This document shows positions 8,592-18,878 of a stretch of DNA of 38,601 nucleotides, one piece after another; the first letter of the stretch is position 1; each line of letters opens with the position of its first letter. Source of the stretch: Pseudomonadota bacterium. GTDB taxonomy: Bacteria > Desulfobacterota > Desulfobacteria > Desulfobacterales > Desulfolunaceae. The notes beneath the pieces are model-generated. The model was not told where the DNA came from and ran no database searches. It saw nothing but the letters and a program-made list of their open reading frames with translations. The translations under genes were made by a program, and so were the position numbers. The stretch is from the NCBI GenBank assembly GCA_018818835.1, contig JAHIRD010000045.1, positions 1 to 38,601 on the forward strand. The letters are read 5' to 3'.

Positions 8592-11500
8592 AAATTCATC
8601 GATTGATATCGGTCATTGCCTTGGTTTTGCTCAGTGTGGTTTTTTCGTCCCCGGTGTTTTCGGAAGGGAAGAAGGAGGAAAAACGTTATGAGTTTGAAAA
8701 AAAGGACAAGGTCAAGGAGCAGGAACGCTTTCTTGAAAAACTGAGAGAAGACAAGACCAAGGTGGATCTGGCCATCGGCAATACAAAGCTATTGATCGAC
8801 AAGTCCCGCAATATGCCCTATCTGCCCGAACTTTATCTCCGGCTGGCCGAACTTTACATTGAAAAATCACGTTTCGTATACTTTATCCGGAAAAATGAAA
8901 CCAAGACCACGTCCAAAGCCCTGGACAGCCTGGAAACCAATACCCTGAAAAATCTTGCCATTGAAACCTATTTGAGGATTCTCAATGATTTCCCCGATTA
9001 TTCGGACTGCGACAAGATCCGATTTTTTCTGGCCCATGAATACCGTGAATTGAACCAGATTCCCGAAATGGTGGAACAGTATCGGGCTCTTATTAAAACC
9101 TATCCCAAAAGTCTTTACACCCCCGAATGTTTTCTGCTCCTGGGTGACCATTTTATCAATGAGCAGGATCTGGAAATGGCCCTTCGCCATTACAAGAAAG
9201 TCCTGGATTATCCGGATAGTTCAGCCTGTGTCATCGCTCGGTACAAACTGGCCTGGGGCCATGTGAACAATCGCGATTTCAAGGCTGCCATTAAGCTTTT
9301 TGAAGAATCGGTAAAAGCCAACGAGCCGGACAAGGAAATCGACGTGGACACCTACAAACGGGTGGACATCAAAATGGAATCCCTGGTGGACATGGCTTAC
9401 TGCTATCCCGAAGTGTACAAGGAAAACACTCCCTTACAGGCCATCGCTTATTTCAGAAATTATTCCTGGTCACGCCAGGTGTTCACCCATGTTCTTGAAA
9501 AACTGGGGTACCGGTATCTGATTAAGAAAAAATACCGCCATGCCGTTGAGATCTACCGCCAGCTGGCCACCCTCCAGCACGATGAAGAAAAGCTTCTGGA
9601 TTATGCCCGAAACATTTTCGAATGCGTCCAGGAACTGGGGGATTTTGAAAATGCGGACAAGGATGTGGACATCATTGTGGATGCCTTGAAAAAACAGGCC
9701 TATTCCATTCATATCCCGGACGAGGAAAAGGAAAAATCCTATAAAGACTATGAACTCTATGCCCGTAACATCGTGACACACCTCCACAAGCAGGCCAGGA
9801 AATCCACATCCATCGATGGGTTTAACAAGGCTGCGGACGCTTATAAGGTCTATCTGGATTTTTTTGAAACAAGTCCGGTATACGGGGATATGCTGTCCAA
9901 CTATGCTGAAACCCTTTTTGCCTGTGGTCGATACATGGAGGCCGGTAAACAGTATGAAAAAATGATGGCCTTCGTGGCCCAGCCCACTTTGGAAAAGGAA
10001 CGCCCGGAACAAACCGTGGCCAAAGCCGATACACCCCCGGCCCCCCCGGAGAAAGCACCTGCCGAGACGAAAAAACCCGTTGTTCAGGTTAAAAAATCAG
10101 GTTTGGAAAAAAGTGGTATTCCGTCCCGGATGGAGCTTCTGAACAGTGCGGTTGTGTCATACTACAACGCCCTCAAGAAAAAAGAAGAGCTCAATTACTA
10201 CGAAATCGCCTATGCCAGGGGAGGGCTTCGAACCAACGGCAATCTGTATGTCACGGAATACCCCAAATCCCCCAAAGTTCCGGACATCCTTTTTAACATC
10301 GCCTGGATCACCTTTGATGAAGGAAATTATATCGAGGCGGTTCGGACATTCTCCGAATTCATCACCCTCTATCCCCAGGGGAAAGCGTCGGAATCTGCCA
10401 TTCAGCTAACGTTGGATGCCTATCATCTGAGAGAAGATTTTGAAGGACTTGTGGAATTCGGCCGGAAAATCGTCCAGGATACCCGGATTTCACCCAAGGT
10501 CAGAAATGATGTGGCCGCCGTGATGAAGGCATCTGAAAACAAGATCGTCAGCAACCTGACCATCGATGCCATGAATGACTGGGAACTGGGCAAGCAGAAC
10601 ATCGAAGATATGGTTGAAAAACATAAGACCACCGGCCTTGGCGAGCAGGCTTTAAATGCCCTGATCATATCAAGCAAGGACAAGGGCAAGCTGGATACCA
10701 TTTTTTCAGCGGGTTATAAACTGATCAAATACTATCCGGAATCCGAACATGTGGCCGATGTCATGGCCATCATGATTGATTCTGCAGGGTCAGCGTCCCA
10801 GTACCGTGTGGTGACCAAATATCTGGAAGAATTCGGTCGAAGATTGCCGAAGCACGAAAAAACACCGGAATTCATGAAGCAGGCCGGACAGATCCGCAAG
10901 GCACTGGGCCAGGAAAAACTATCCACCCAGGACTATCTCGTGTACCTGGCCCGGTCAGACAAAAAAGATCCGGGTCGCGTGGGTGTCATGTTTGACATCT
11001 TTGAAAATTCCAAGAAAACCGGAGACACCGAAACCGCCGTGAAGGTCCTTGACAAGGGGCTCAGGGAAATGGCTCCTGGGGATGCCATCAGAGCCCAGTC
11101 TCTGATCGCAGAATTTTACAGGGAAAAAGGGGATTACAAAGAAGCCCTTTCGTACAGAAAAAAAGCGATGAAAGAGTACAAAGGCAAATATGGCAAAGAC
11201 AATCCGGCCATGAATGATGCCTATTCAGCCATGATGTTCAATGCGGTCCAGGGTTCTTATGGACAATACATGAACACCAAGCTGGGCAGCGTCATCGATA
11301 ACCAGGTGGTGGCCAACAAGGCCAAACTTCTGGATAACCTGGAAGAGGGTTATGGCTCTGTGATTTCCCTGAAATCCCCCGAATGGGTCCTCCAGGCATG
11401 CTTTTATGCCTATAACGTCAACAAGGAATTTGCTGTTTTTTTAAAGGAATCCCCCATGCCGGACGGCCTTGGTGAGGATCAGCAGAAACAGTACAAAAAG

Positions 11501-12121
11501 ATCATTTTCGACAAAGCCCAAAGTTATATGACAAAGGCCGAGGAATATTTAAGCACCGGTGAAACCCAGATGAGAAAGTGGAATATTATCAATCCCCAGA
11601 TCACCGGTCTGTACACCCATGAAAAAACGAAAGTGGGCAGTTTTGGCGGAGAAAGTTCCAGTGCGGATATTGCTGAACAGTTTCTCAAGGATGATGACCT
11701 TAAAAATCTTCACTACGAAATATTTCATGCCCCCGAGGATAACAGTCTTCTCCTTAAACTGGCGGACATGTATTTCAACCGAAGCGACTATCACCAGGCT
11801 ATTCTTCTGGCTTGGAAAGTGGTGGACTCGGCCAAGGATGAGGTCATGAAGGTGCAGGCTTATAAACTGATCGGCATATCGTATCTGTATACGGCCGATG
11901 ACATGAAAGCCCTTGATGCATTCAAAGAGGTCTTGAAACGTGATCCCGGTGATATGGAAACCCTGATCAACATGGCCGGAATTCTTAAACATTACCGCCA
12001 GGACGAGGAAGCCGCAAAATTATATCAACGCCTGCCCAAAGAATTGAAAATCAATGGTTCAGGCCCGGCGATCCACCCCGTGGCCAAGGAGATGTACTAT
12101 GGTGCCATGCAGAAAAAATAA
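8588..12121 (+). CDS. Large periplasmic TPR protein (GltD-like size)
   Basis: A 1177-residue protein. The start chosen is ATG 8588, which overlaps the previous stop (ATGA) and opens a good signal peptide ending SPVFS-EG; upstream in-frame starts lack one. Tetratricopeptide units occur along its length, for example LYLRLAELYIEKSRF, IARYKLAWGHVNNRDFKAAI, ILFNIAWITFDEGNYIEAV and ADMYFNRSDYHQAI. A Pro/Ala/Lys-rich break lies at about 475-510. The outer-membrane-like YfgC/BamD style of repeats suggests a peptide-binding scaffold in the periplasm. Glt and Nfs clusters include a very large TPR protein of this sort. The exact role is unknown. Confidence 0.8.
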   Translation: MKIHRLISVIALVLLSVVFSSPVFSEGKKEEKRYEFEKKDKVKEQERFLEKLREDKTKVDLAIGNTKLLIDKSRNMPYLPELYLRLAELYIEKSRFVYFIRKNETKTTSKALDSLETNTLKNLAIETYLRILNDFPDYSDCDKIRFFLAHEYRELNQIPEMVEQYRALIKTYPKSLYTPECFLLLGDHFINEQDLEMALRHYKKVLDYPDSSACVIARYKLAWGHVNNRDFKAAIKLFEESVKANEPDKEIDVDTYKRVDIKMESLVDMAYCYPEVYKENTPLQAIAYFRNYSWSRQVFTHVLEKLGYRYLIKKKYRHAVEIYRQLATLQHDEEKLLDYARNIFECVQELGDFENADKDVDIIVDALKKQAYSIHIPDEEKEKSYKDYELYARNIVTHLHKQARKSTSIDGFNKAADAYKVYLDFFETSPVYGDMLSNYAETLFACGRYMEAGKQYEKMMAFVAQPTLEKERPEQTVAKADTPPAPPEKAPAETKKPVVQVKKSGLEKSGIPSRMELLNSAVVSYYNALKKKEELNYYEIAYARGGLRTNGNLYVTEYPKSPKVPDILFNIAWITFDEGNYIEAVRTFSEFITLYPQGKASESAIQLTLDAYHLREDFEGLVEFGRKIVQDTRISPKVRNDVAAVMKASENKIVSNLTIDAMNDWELGKQNIEDMVEKHKTTGLGEQALNALIISSKDKGKLDTIFSAGYKLIKYYPESEHVADVMAIMIDSAGSASQYRVVTKYLEEFGRRLPKHEKTPEFMKQAGQIRKALGQEKLSTQDYLVYLARSDKKDPGRVGVMFDIFENSKKTGDTETAVKVLDKGLREMAPGDAIRAQSLIAEFYREKGDYKEALSYRKKAMKEYKGKYGKDNPAMNDAYSAMMFNAVQGSYGQYMNTKLGSVIDNQVVANKAKLLDNLEEGYGSVISLKSPEWVLQACFYAYNVNKEFAVFLKESPMPDGLGEDQQKQYKKIIFDKAQSYMTKAEEYLSTGETQMRKWNIINPQITGLYTHEKTKVGSFGGESSSADIAEQFLKDDDLKNLHYEIFHAPEDNSLLLKLADMYFNRSDYHQAILLAWKVVDSAKDEVMKVQAYKLIGISYLYTADDMKALDAFKEVLKRDPGDMETLINMAGILKHYRQDEEAAKLYQRLPKELKINGSGPAIHPVAKEMYYGAMQKK

Positions 12122-13673
12122 GCATCAGCTCGTATCTTTTCTTAAGGCATTGATTTTGCTTGGGGTTTTGTCCACGGCCTTTCTGGTGGGATGTTCCGGC
12201 GATTCCGGGCCTCCCCTCAACGTCGATAACACCATCCCCGTGAGTGTGACCTGGGCCATCAATTCAGTGATGAACCAGGACCCGGCCCAGCGCACAGATA
12301 TAACCCTCAGTGAAGATGAAGAAGGCTACATCGACCCCCAGCTCAGCGTGTTCGTTCAAAATGATCGGGTCCATATGGCCTATTACGATGTGAATCCCGA
12401 TGTGGACACCCGGGATGAATTCCCTTATCGCTTGATGTACAAGTCCTTTAACCGGGGCGATTTCCTTTATCTCAATTCGGGAAACACGGTTCTGGAAGAG
12501 GTGCTTCTGATCGATGATGACCCTCGCAACAGAGCGGGTCTGTCTGTTTCAGTTGCAGGGGGGAAACCCGTGATCGCCTACCCGGTGTTTAAGCTATACA
12601 TTGTACTGGAAGATTCGGATTTGAACAACCAGGGCGATGTGATGATCGCTGTCAGGGACGGAGCCGGGACCTGGAGGCAGGAAATCGCTGCCTACGGTTA
12701 TGTGTCTCCTGAACGGAACCCTGTGTTCAGGGATGGTCTTGCCCAGTCCGACTTCTGTCTTCTTGGGAATAATGAAGGCCAGGTCATGCTGTCCTTTCAG
12801 TTTTATACCGAAGGTATCGATTCCTATAATTTTGATTATCCTGACCTGCGATATATCAGCCAGCCCGTGGATGCCTTTGTCAATAATGATGTGTATGCGG
12901 TGGCTGATCTTGAAGAAGTCGTGGAAGGCAATGTCTACCAGAACAATGCATCGGGTCAGCAAAAGGACCAGGGCAGGGTCAATCATTTGATTCTGGATCA
13001 TGATGGCAATCCCGTGATTTTTTATTACATAGACGATACGGTCAATGGCTCATCCCAGGACTTTGGCATCCGCTATTCCCGGCGGGTCGACGGGGAATGG
13101 CTGACGCCCCAGTGGATTGAAAGCGGCGTGACTGTTGCTTACATCAGCGGAGCCGTAAAGTCGGACGGCGGACTTTTCGTGGCATACACCGTGACCAATG
13201 TGCCTGACTTTATCGACTCCCAGACCATTTTACCTTCCATTGTGAAATACGCCGAGCAGATTGATGTGATCACGGGATATGATGATGACGGCGAAGAGAT
13301 CCACGAGTGGGAATGGCACTATGGTTATGTCAATTATAACACCATTTGCGGCTCCTACCTCACCATGGTTTTGGATGCCTCGGATCACCCTGTGGTGGCC
13401 TATTACGATGAAATGAACTTTACCCTGAACCGTTTTTTCAGCCGGATCAAGGTATCGAGACGAACCGAGGCCGGGAACTGGGAGGTTTTTGTGATCACCC
13501 CCGAAGATGTGGGACTGAGCAACGATGTCAGCCCCTTTGACGTGACTCCCGGGTCCACGGATATATACTACATCGGGAAATACAACCATGTGTGGATGGA
13601 TGGAAACGGCAGGATCAATCTGTCATCCTATTCCACGGTGAATAAAAAAACATACCTTTTCGTGATCGATTAA
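12099..13673 (+). CDS. Lipoprotein with beta-propeller-like repeats
   Basis: A 524-residue lipoprotein. ATG 12099 is chosen because AAGGAG at 12086-12091 lies seven bases upstream, inside the previous gene, giving a 23-base overlap. The signal peptide ends in the lipobox FLVGC (Cys about residue 32). The mature part contains at least four recurrences of a strand pattern like KPVIAYPVF, NPVIFYYID and HPVVAYYDE, separated by 60-130 residues, as in sialidase/BNR-type propellers where each blade reports a value. It is acidic, suggesting a calcium-rich outer surface. It is probably an outer-membrane or surface component of the same operon. No enzymatic motif is seen. Confidence 0.75.
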   Translation: MVPCRKNKHQLVSFLKALILLGVLSTAFLVGCSGDSGPPLNVDNTIPVSVTWAINSVMNQDPAQRTDITLSEDEEGYIDPQLSVFVQNDRVHMAYYDVNPDVDTRDEFPYRLMYKSFNRGDFLYLNSGNTVLEEVLLIDDDPRNRAGLSVSVAGGKPVIAYPVFKLYIVLEDSDLNNQGDVMIAVRDGAGTWRQEIAAYGYVSPERNPVFRDGLAQSDFCLLGNNEGQVMLSFQFYTEGIDSYNFDYPDLRYISQPVDAFVNNDVYAVADLEEVVEGNVYQNNASGQQKDQGRVNHLILDHDGNPVIFYYIDDTVNGSSQDFGIRYSRRVDGEWLTPQWIESGVTVAYISGAVKSDGGLFVAYTVTNVPDFIDSQTILPSIVKYAEQIDVITGYDDDGEEIHEWEWHYGYVNYNTICGSYLTMVLDASDHPVVAYYDEMNFTLNRFFSRIKVSRRTEAGNWEVFVITPEDVGLSNDVSPFDVTPGSTDIYYIGKYNHVWMDGNGRINLSSYSTVNKKTYLFVID

Positions 13674-13749
13674 GCGGGGAAGAATTTTAAGATATTCTTT
13701 GGGGTAAAACGGGGACATATTAACTTTTAACACCAATATCGGAGATGCT

Positions 13750-14562
13750 ATGAAAACACAAATCCAATGTTTAACATTCATGGTGCTGATGATGCTTTTC
13801 ATCGGCATGGGGGGAGGGCCGGTCCAGGCTGCGGACATTGTCCCTTCAGAGTACTGGGATGAATGCAATGAAGTCGGCTGCGGGTCACCCCCGTCAGGCG
13901 GTGCCGGAGGCGGTGGAGCCGGAGGCATTGTGGTCCTGGTGACCTACAACCTGGGGCCCCTGGCTTATGTGTCCGATGACAGCGACGATGACGGTACCAT
14001 GGATGGCATGGATAATTGCATCATGGATGCCAACGATCAGACCAACAGTGACGGGGATGATCTGGGTGATGCCTGTGACAACTGCCCCGATATCACCAAT
14101 CCCGATCAGGCTGATACAGATGGCGATGGTATTGGTGATGCCTGTGATGATAACATTGATGGGGACGGCGAGACCGATCTGGATGAAGACGGCTTCGTGG
14201 ATGTGGGCTCGGCCATTTTAAATGACGATGACAACTGCCCTTACGTTCCCAATGTTGATCAGCTTGATACGGACCATGACGGAGCAGGGGATGCCTGTGA
14301 TGATGACGATGACAACGATGGTATTCCCGACAGTATTGATGAGTGTCCCAAGGTGTCCAACACGGCTCCGGGTGCCACCTGCCTTGACTCGGATGGGGAT
14401 GGTTTTGAAAACAACGATGATTATTGCCCCTTCTGCAAAAGTTCAGTGAACAGGGATTCTGACGGTGACGGTGTGGGCGATGTCTGTGACAACTGCCCGG
14501 ACACGGATAACCCGGATCAGGCAGACACGGACAAGGATGGACGAGGTGATGAGTGTGAATAG
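13750..14562 (+). CDS. Exported thrombospondin type 3 repeat protein
   Basis: A 270-residue protein with a signal peptide (cleavage near VQA-AD), a short Gly-rich linker (about 40-60) and then tandem thrombospondin type 3 calcium-binding repeats. These are Asp-rich loops such as [12 protein letters not shown] and [16 protein letters not shown], with paired cysteines. The segment at about 75-270 is almost entirely such repeats. GGAG at 13741-13744 lies five bases before the ATG. It lies 76 bases after the propeller lipoprotein and its end overlaps the next start. It is probably a calcium-stiffened spacer or partner at the cell surface. Its very acidic composition is typical of the family. Confidence 0.85.
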   Translation: MKTQIQCLTFMVLMMLFIGMGGGPVQAADIVPSEYWDECNEVGCGSPPSGGAGGGGAGGIVVLVTYNLGPLAYVSDDSDDDGTMDGMDNCIMDANDQTNSDGDDLGDACDNCPDITNPDQADTDGDGIGDACDDNIDGDGETDLDEDGFVDVGSAILNDDDNCPYVPNVDQLDTDHDGAGDACDDDDDNDGIPDSIDECPKVSNTAPGATCLDSDGDGFENNDDYCPFCKSSVNRDSDGDGVGDVCDNCPDTDNPDQADTDKDGRGDECE

Positions 14563-16156
14563 TAATCTCCTGCGTGTCATTATCGTGGGTTGTGCGATTC
14601 TGGTGTCAGGGTGTTCCAGCCCTGATCTGGAACTGGCTCAGTCACGGAGTAAAGTGACATTGACTGGTGAATTCCTCACGGAAAATCCGGATGTGATCAA
14701 TTTCCCCATCCGTATTTCCCTGGCCATTGACTGCTCCGGATCCATGATGGGATCGGACCCGGAAGGCGCCCGCATTCAGGCGGCCTGGGATTTTATCCAG
14801 ACCTACCACGATTATGAAAGCGTCAAGTTCGATGTGATTTTATGGAACAACACCATCAGCAGGACCACCGGGGGGTTCACCAGGGACCTGGAAGCCATTG
14901 AAGGTGTTCTTTTTAACTACAATAACACATCCACCACCAATTACATCAATGCCATTCAGACCGCGGAACAGCATTTTCTGGCTGAAATTGCGGATATGCG
15001 AAACGATAATGCCCAAAGCGCCAACATCGCCCGCATGAAGTGCATTGTAATGTTTTTCAGTGATGGCTTGCCTGACCCGGGTGGCTCCATTGTGATCAAT
15101 GAGATCTACAATACTATTCAGGATATGGAGGAACATCTGGTGGAGGAACAGGGCGTTGCGCTGTTTAATTTCCACACCTTTTTCCTGTCCACCCTTCTCC
15201 AGGCCAATGTGGCCGACTACAACACCGCCGTGAACCTTATGACCAATATGGCCAATATGGGGAACGGGATTTATACCGAGTTTGAAAATGACGAGGATAT
15301 TGAGTTCATCAATATTGTGGATATGAGACTGACCGTGGAATACCAGGTGAAATTCATCATCGCCTTCAATACCAATGTCCGTCCCGGAAACGAGATTGTC
15401 TATGTGGACAGTGACGGTGATGGGCTGACCGATGAAGAGGAGCTGGATGTGGATTTCAACCATAACGGACGGATTGATCCCGAAGAAGTGGGACGTGCCA
15501 CAAATCCCATGCTTCGCGATACGGACAACGATGGGCTCAGTGATTTTTTCGAGCGAAAGATGAGCACCATTGACAATGCCCTGGATCCCCTGAACCCAGC
15601 GGACAGCGGATGCCCTTTCGGCGCAGAAACCATGGACCGTGACCGCGACGGGCTCACCGATTGCGAAGAAGTTATCAAAGGGACCAGCTATAACAATCCG
15701 GACACGGACAGCGACGGTATTCCCGACGGGATCGAGTTCAACATGGGAACCAACCCCCTTGAAGCCCAGTTTATGAATGATTCGGACTTTGACGGGGTTC
15801 CGGACTGGCTGGAAGTTCAGCGCCACACCAATGTGCGGATCAACGACGACAAGATAAGGGCCCGGTACAGTTATTATTACGATATCCGGGATCTGGGTCT
15901 CATCGAGTTGAACCAGGGCACTGAATACCAGTCCAAACGGCGGAATATTTTCTTTAATATCTCCAACATTGACATCATGAGAACACAGGGAAGCGATACA
16001 TTTCTTCCAGGGGACAACCTGATCCGTTTTTTCATCGCGGAAGTTCCCGAAGACATGCCCAACTCCAACCCTGTGTACCGTGTGGCCGATATCGTAGTAA
16101 ATTATTTTGACACCCAAAGCAGGATTATCAATGTGGATAGCTTTGAAGCATTGTAA
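14549..16156 (+). CDS. VWA-domain lipoprotein with TSP3 calcium-binding repeats
   Basis: A 535-residue lipoprotein. ATG 14549 (or GTG 14555) opens a signal peptide with lipobox LVSGC and overlaps the TSP3 gene by 14 bases. Residues about 50-255 form a von Willebrand factor A domain with a complete-looking metal site: DCSGS at 61-65, a Thr in NNTSTTNY, and the Asp of FFSDG. About residues 285-435 are Asp-rich TSP3-type loops ([24 protein letters not shown] and others). A C-terminal beta-rich part follows. VWA domains bind matrix ligands; in Myxococcus the VWA lipoprotein CglB is the gliding adhesin. That parallel is an inference from domain and operon context. Confidence 0.85.
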   Translation: MSVNSNLLRVIIVGCAILVSGCSSPDLELAQSRSKVTLTGEFLTENPDVINFPIRISLAIDCSGSMMGSDPEGARIQAAWDFIQTYHDYESVKFDVILWNNTISRTTGGFTRDLEAIEGVLFNYNNTSTTNYINAIQTAEQHFLAEIADMRNDNAQSANIARMKCIVMFFSDGLPDPGGSIVINEIYNTIQDMEEHLVEEQGVALFNFHTFFLSTLLQANVADYNTAVNLMTNMANMGNGIYTEFENDEDIEFINIVDMRLTVEYQVKFIIAFNTNVRPGNEIVYVDSDGDGLTDEEELDVDFNHNGRIDPEEVGRATNPMLRDTDNDGLSDFFERKMSTIDNALDPLNPADSGCPFGAETMDRDRDGLTDCEEVIKGTSYNNPDTDSDGIPDGIEFNMGTNPLEAQFMNDSDFDGVPDWLEVQRHTNVRINDDKIRARYSYYYDIRDLGLIELNQGTEYQSKRRNIFFNISNIDIMRTQGSDTFLPGDNLIRFFIAEVPEDMPNSNPVYRVADIVVNYFDTQSRIINVDSFEAL

Positions 16157-16203
16157 ACGGGATTTATATAAAACCATTAACCAAAAAAGACCAGGTGAAT
16201 GAT

Positions 16204-18525
16204 ATGAAAAAGTTAATTGTGCTGATAATGGCTCTTTTTGTCGTCGGGTGTTCTTCCGACTCGTCGGACAATGGGCCGTCCATCATCGAACTGACTGTTG
16301 AGGACAGCGATGTGATTTCATCGAAACGCGTGCAGGGAGAAATTACAACGGTGGGTGAAGTGGATCGGTATTTTGTCAATCTGGCAGAAACCGGCCGGAA
16401 TGTACAGATTAAATGCACCAACGAAACCCTGAGACCTGACGTGGAGCTCCTGGTTAACGTTTTCGAGGAAAACGCCCAGGGTGACATGGTCATGGTGGCC
16501 GGGGATCATGCAAGGGACACGGATTTGACCGCAAACATCAAGGTCAATGTATACGTGGATGCACCCAAAAAACTGTATATCAACGTCCGGGATTTGATGG
16601 ATGATAACTCGTCCTACAACAATCCCTATTTTATTTCAGCCAGCTATGAAGCGGCACCCGATGGAAATGGGTCCTTTGAAACAGCGGTTTCCCTGACCAT
16701 GGACGGAACTGAAGCACGGGATGTCATCGGATCTGAAGATGATGCGGATTGTTTTAGCATCCAGGCCGCCCATGACGGGGTTTACGATGTGTACGTGGAT
16801 TTTGACCGTCAGGTCGGATCCGGCGTGAAACTTCAAATTCAAATTTTCAACGAAGACGGCGAACTTATCGAAGCCCGGAACCAGGGCACAGCCACCAAAA
16901 GCCATATGATCCATTTTCTCGAAGCCGGAAATTACTATGTGCTTGTCAATGATCAAGGCAAAGATGACTTCGACAATTTATCCTACTACGAAGTGAGTGT
17001 GGATGAGTTTGTTGGAGCCGAGGCCATGGCCAATGACACCCCGGCAACGGCAACAGTTCCCGGGGCAACAGGATTTTCCGGGTCTATTGATTATTTTGAA
17101 GATCTGGATACCTATGCGGTGGATGCCGCTGTGGTGGGGAATATCAAGGTCATGGACCTTGGATTTTCAAGCGATATCCCCCTTGATTTTCTGGTCGAAC
17201 TCCACGAAACCATCGGTGATACCACAACCGTTGCCTTTTCCCATGAATACACCGGTGGGGACAGTGGTGACGGAATCTACCAGGCCACGTTGAAGCTTGA
17301 TAACGCGGGGACTTACAACCTGGTGGTCAGGCCCACCGCAGGTGCCAATGTCGCTACCCTTTGTCCCTATGCCGTGACCATGGACGTGACAGGCATCACG
17401 GATGCGGATGAGGACGGTGACGGGAATAATGTGGAGTCCGATGCCATTGATTTGAGTGCAGAGCCTTCACATGCAGGAAAGGTCTCCTACCGGGGTGATG
17501 CAGACTGGTATACCGTGACCTTTGCACTGAATCCGACCAACCAGCAGGTCTTGTCCCTTTTCCTTGATGTTCCTGCATCGGATCAAGTCCAGTATGCCAT
17601 GAAAATTACTTCTGCGGTGGATCAAAGCCTTGAAAAAATAGTATTCAACAGCTTAAGCGACCAGCGCGATGTGGACCTGCAAACCGGTCTTCTGGTCCCC
17701 ATGGGTACGGGAAACGTGACCTATGCCATCAAGGTGTATGATTTCCAGAATGATAACGGCGATAAAGACGCTGTGTTCACCTTGGACTGGAATGTTTCCT
17801 CTGTCCCGGGGGCTCCGGTTGCCTGCCCTAAAGACGGCGGAACCACCGTGTACCACAATGAAAATGACGAAGGTGGCCTGGCCGGGTCCGTGACCATCGA
17901 ATACCCGGATAACTCACGGGGCACATTCAAGGTGGACACCGATACCTTTGCACTTGCGTCCAATGATCCAAGCCCTGTAACCATCCAGTCCCCCTGGATT
18001 TCCGGGTATATTGATTACCAGGGTGACGAAGACTGGTTCAGTATGGATCTCAACGAACCCCTTGCTCCAATAGATGGCCCGTGGCATTACACCATAAACG
18101 TTGAGCTCTATGCCCCGGGGAGCCCTGTGGAATACACCTGGGAGTACATGCCCGATTCCAACGGCGATCATATTGTCAGCACCGAATGGTGCAGAAACGT
18201 TACCCAGGATTGTTTTGAAGGTGTCCAGGCCGCATACAGCGATAGTGATATTTCTGAGATGGGTGCCACAACTGGCATGAATACGGTGGATTACACCCTG
18301 AAGACGGATGAGTCAGGCTATCTTCTCTGGCTCAGGGGTGAGGGTGCTGCCTCTGTTTGGGATGGGACTGTCTTTTTCCGAATCAGTGATTTCAATTATC
18401 TGAGAACGGCTGAAGATACAACGAATTCCAACCCTGACAATGATTGGGGCTTTGTTGCACCCTATTATTTCAGGGTAACCGTGACTTATTACAATGTGGC
18501 ACCTGCATCGCCTTTGATTCCCTAA
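16204..18525 (+). CDS. Lipoprotein with PPC-type beta-sandwich repeats
   Basis: A 773-residue lipoprotein. ATG 16204 has AGGTGA five bases upstream and opens a signal peptide with lipobox FVVGC (Cys about residue 16). The mature part contains several beta-sandwich units with the pattern ...DVDCF/DWYTV..., ending in a YYVLVND-like strand. This resembles pre-peptidase C-terminal (PPC) domains, which occur on secreted and surface proteins and bind other domains or glycans. No protease domain is attached. It is the last gene before the terminator at 18557, 47 bases after the VWA gene, so it is probably part of the same transcript. The specific partner is unknown. Confidence 0.72.
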   Translation: MKKLIVLIMALFVVGCSSDSSDNGPSIIELTVEDSDVISSKRVQGEITTVGEVDRYFVNLAETGRNVQIKCTNETLRPDVELLVNVFEENAQGDMVMVAGDHARDTDLTANIKVNVYVDAPKKLYINVRDLMDDNSSYNNPYFISASYEAAPDGNGSFETAVSLTMDGTEARDVIGSEDDADCFSIQAAHDGVYDVYVDFDRQVGSGVKLQIQIFNEDGELIEARNQGTATKSHMIHFLEAGNYYVLVNDQGKDDFDNLSYYEVSVDEFVGAEAMANDTPATATVPGATGFSGSIDYFEDLDTYAVDAAVVGNIKVMDLGFSSDIPLDFLVELHETIGDTTTVAFSHEYTGGDSGDGIYQATLKLDNAGTYNLVVRPTAGANVATLCPYAVTMDVTGITDADEDGDGNNVESDAIDLSAEPSHAGKVSYRGDADWYTVTFALNPTNQQVLSLFLDVPASDQVQYAMKITSAVDQSLEKIVFNSLSDQRDVDLQTGLLVPMGTGNVTYAIKVYDFQNDNGDKDAVFTLDWNVSSVPGAPVACPKDGGTTVYHNENDEGGLAGSVTIEYPDNSRGTFKVDTDTFALASNDPSPVTIQSPWISGYIDYQGDEDWFSMDLNEPLAPIDGPWHYTINVELYAPGSPVEYTWEYMPDSNGDHIVSTEWCRNVTQDCFEGVQAAYSDSDISEMGATTGMNTVDYTLKTDESGYLLWLRGEGAASVWDGTVFFRISDFNYLRTAEDTTNSNPDNDWGFVAPYYFRVTVTYYNVAPASPLIP

Positions 18526-18556
18526 TTATGGGCTGATGTAACACGACGGTTTATTT

Positions 18557-18596
18557 AAAAGGCCGTATCCATCGGGGTACGGCCTTTTTGTTTTTA
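18557..18596 (+). terminator. Intrinsic terminator ending the envelope-machine operon
   Basis: A GGCCGTA stem (18561-18567) pairs with TACGGCC (18578-18584), extended by AAAA/TTTT, and is followed by a T-rich tract. It lies just after the PPC lipoprotein stop and marks the end of the operon. Confidence 0.85.
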
Positions 18597-18866
18597 AATC
18601 AGAGCCCTCTTTTTCCCCGTAAAACAAAAAACAGATTCAAACCCTTGGAGCCGCTTGGAAAAAACTACGGCAACATTGGAAACATGTCCTGAAAATATTA
18701 TATGATCACATTTTGGCTTGATTTCTGAGTCCTTTAATTATAGGTCAAGTTAGTATCTTTATTCAGTGATGGGGTTGCCAAATAAAAAAATAAATCACGA
18801 TTAAAGTGTCTTTTTTGGATAAGGGCACGTTTAATTATAGCTAAAAAATAAGTTTCTTATGAGGTT
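18597..18866. other. Gene-free region after the terminator
   Basis: About 270 bp of AT-rich DNA with no convincing gene and no clear promoter. It separates the operon terminator from the TSP3/RCC1 lipoprotein gene. Confidence 0.4.
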
Positions 18867-18878
18867 AGGGAGAAGACG

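Noticed and set aside
14840-16177. Minus-strand frame of 445 codons opposite the VWA lipoprotein gene
   Set aside because: Asp-rich GAC/GAT codons leave open antisense frames; the plus-strand VWA and TSP3 motifs decide the coding strand.
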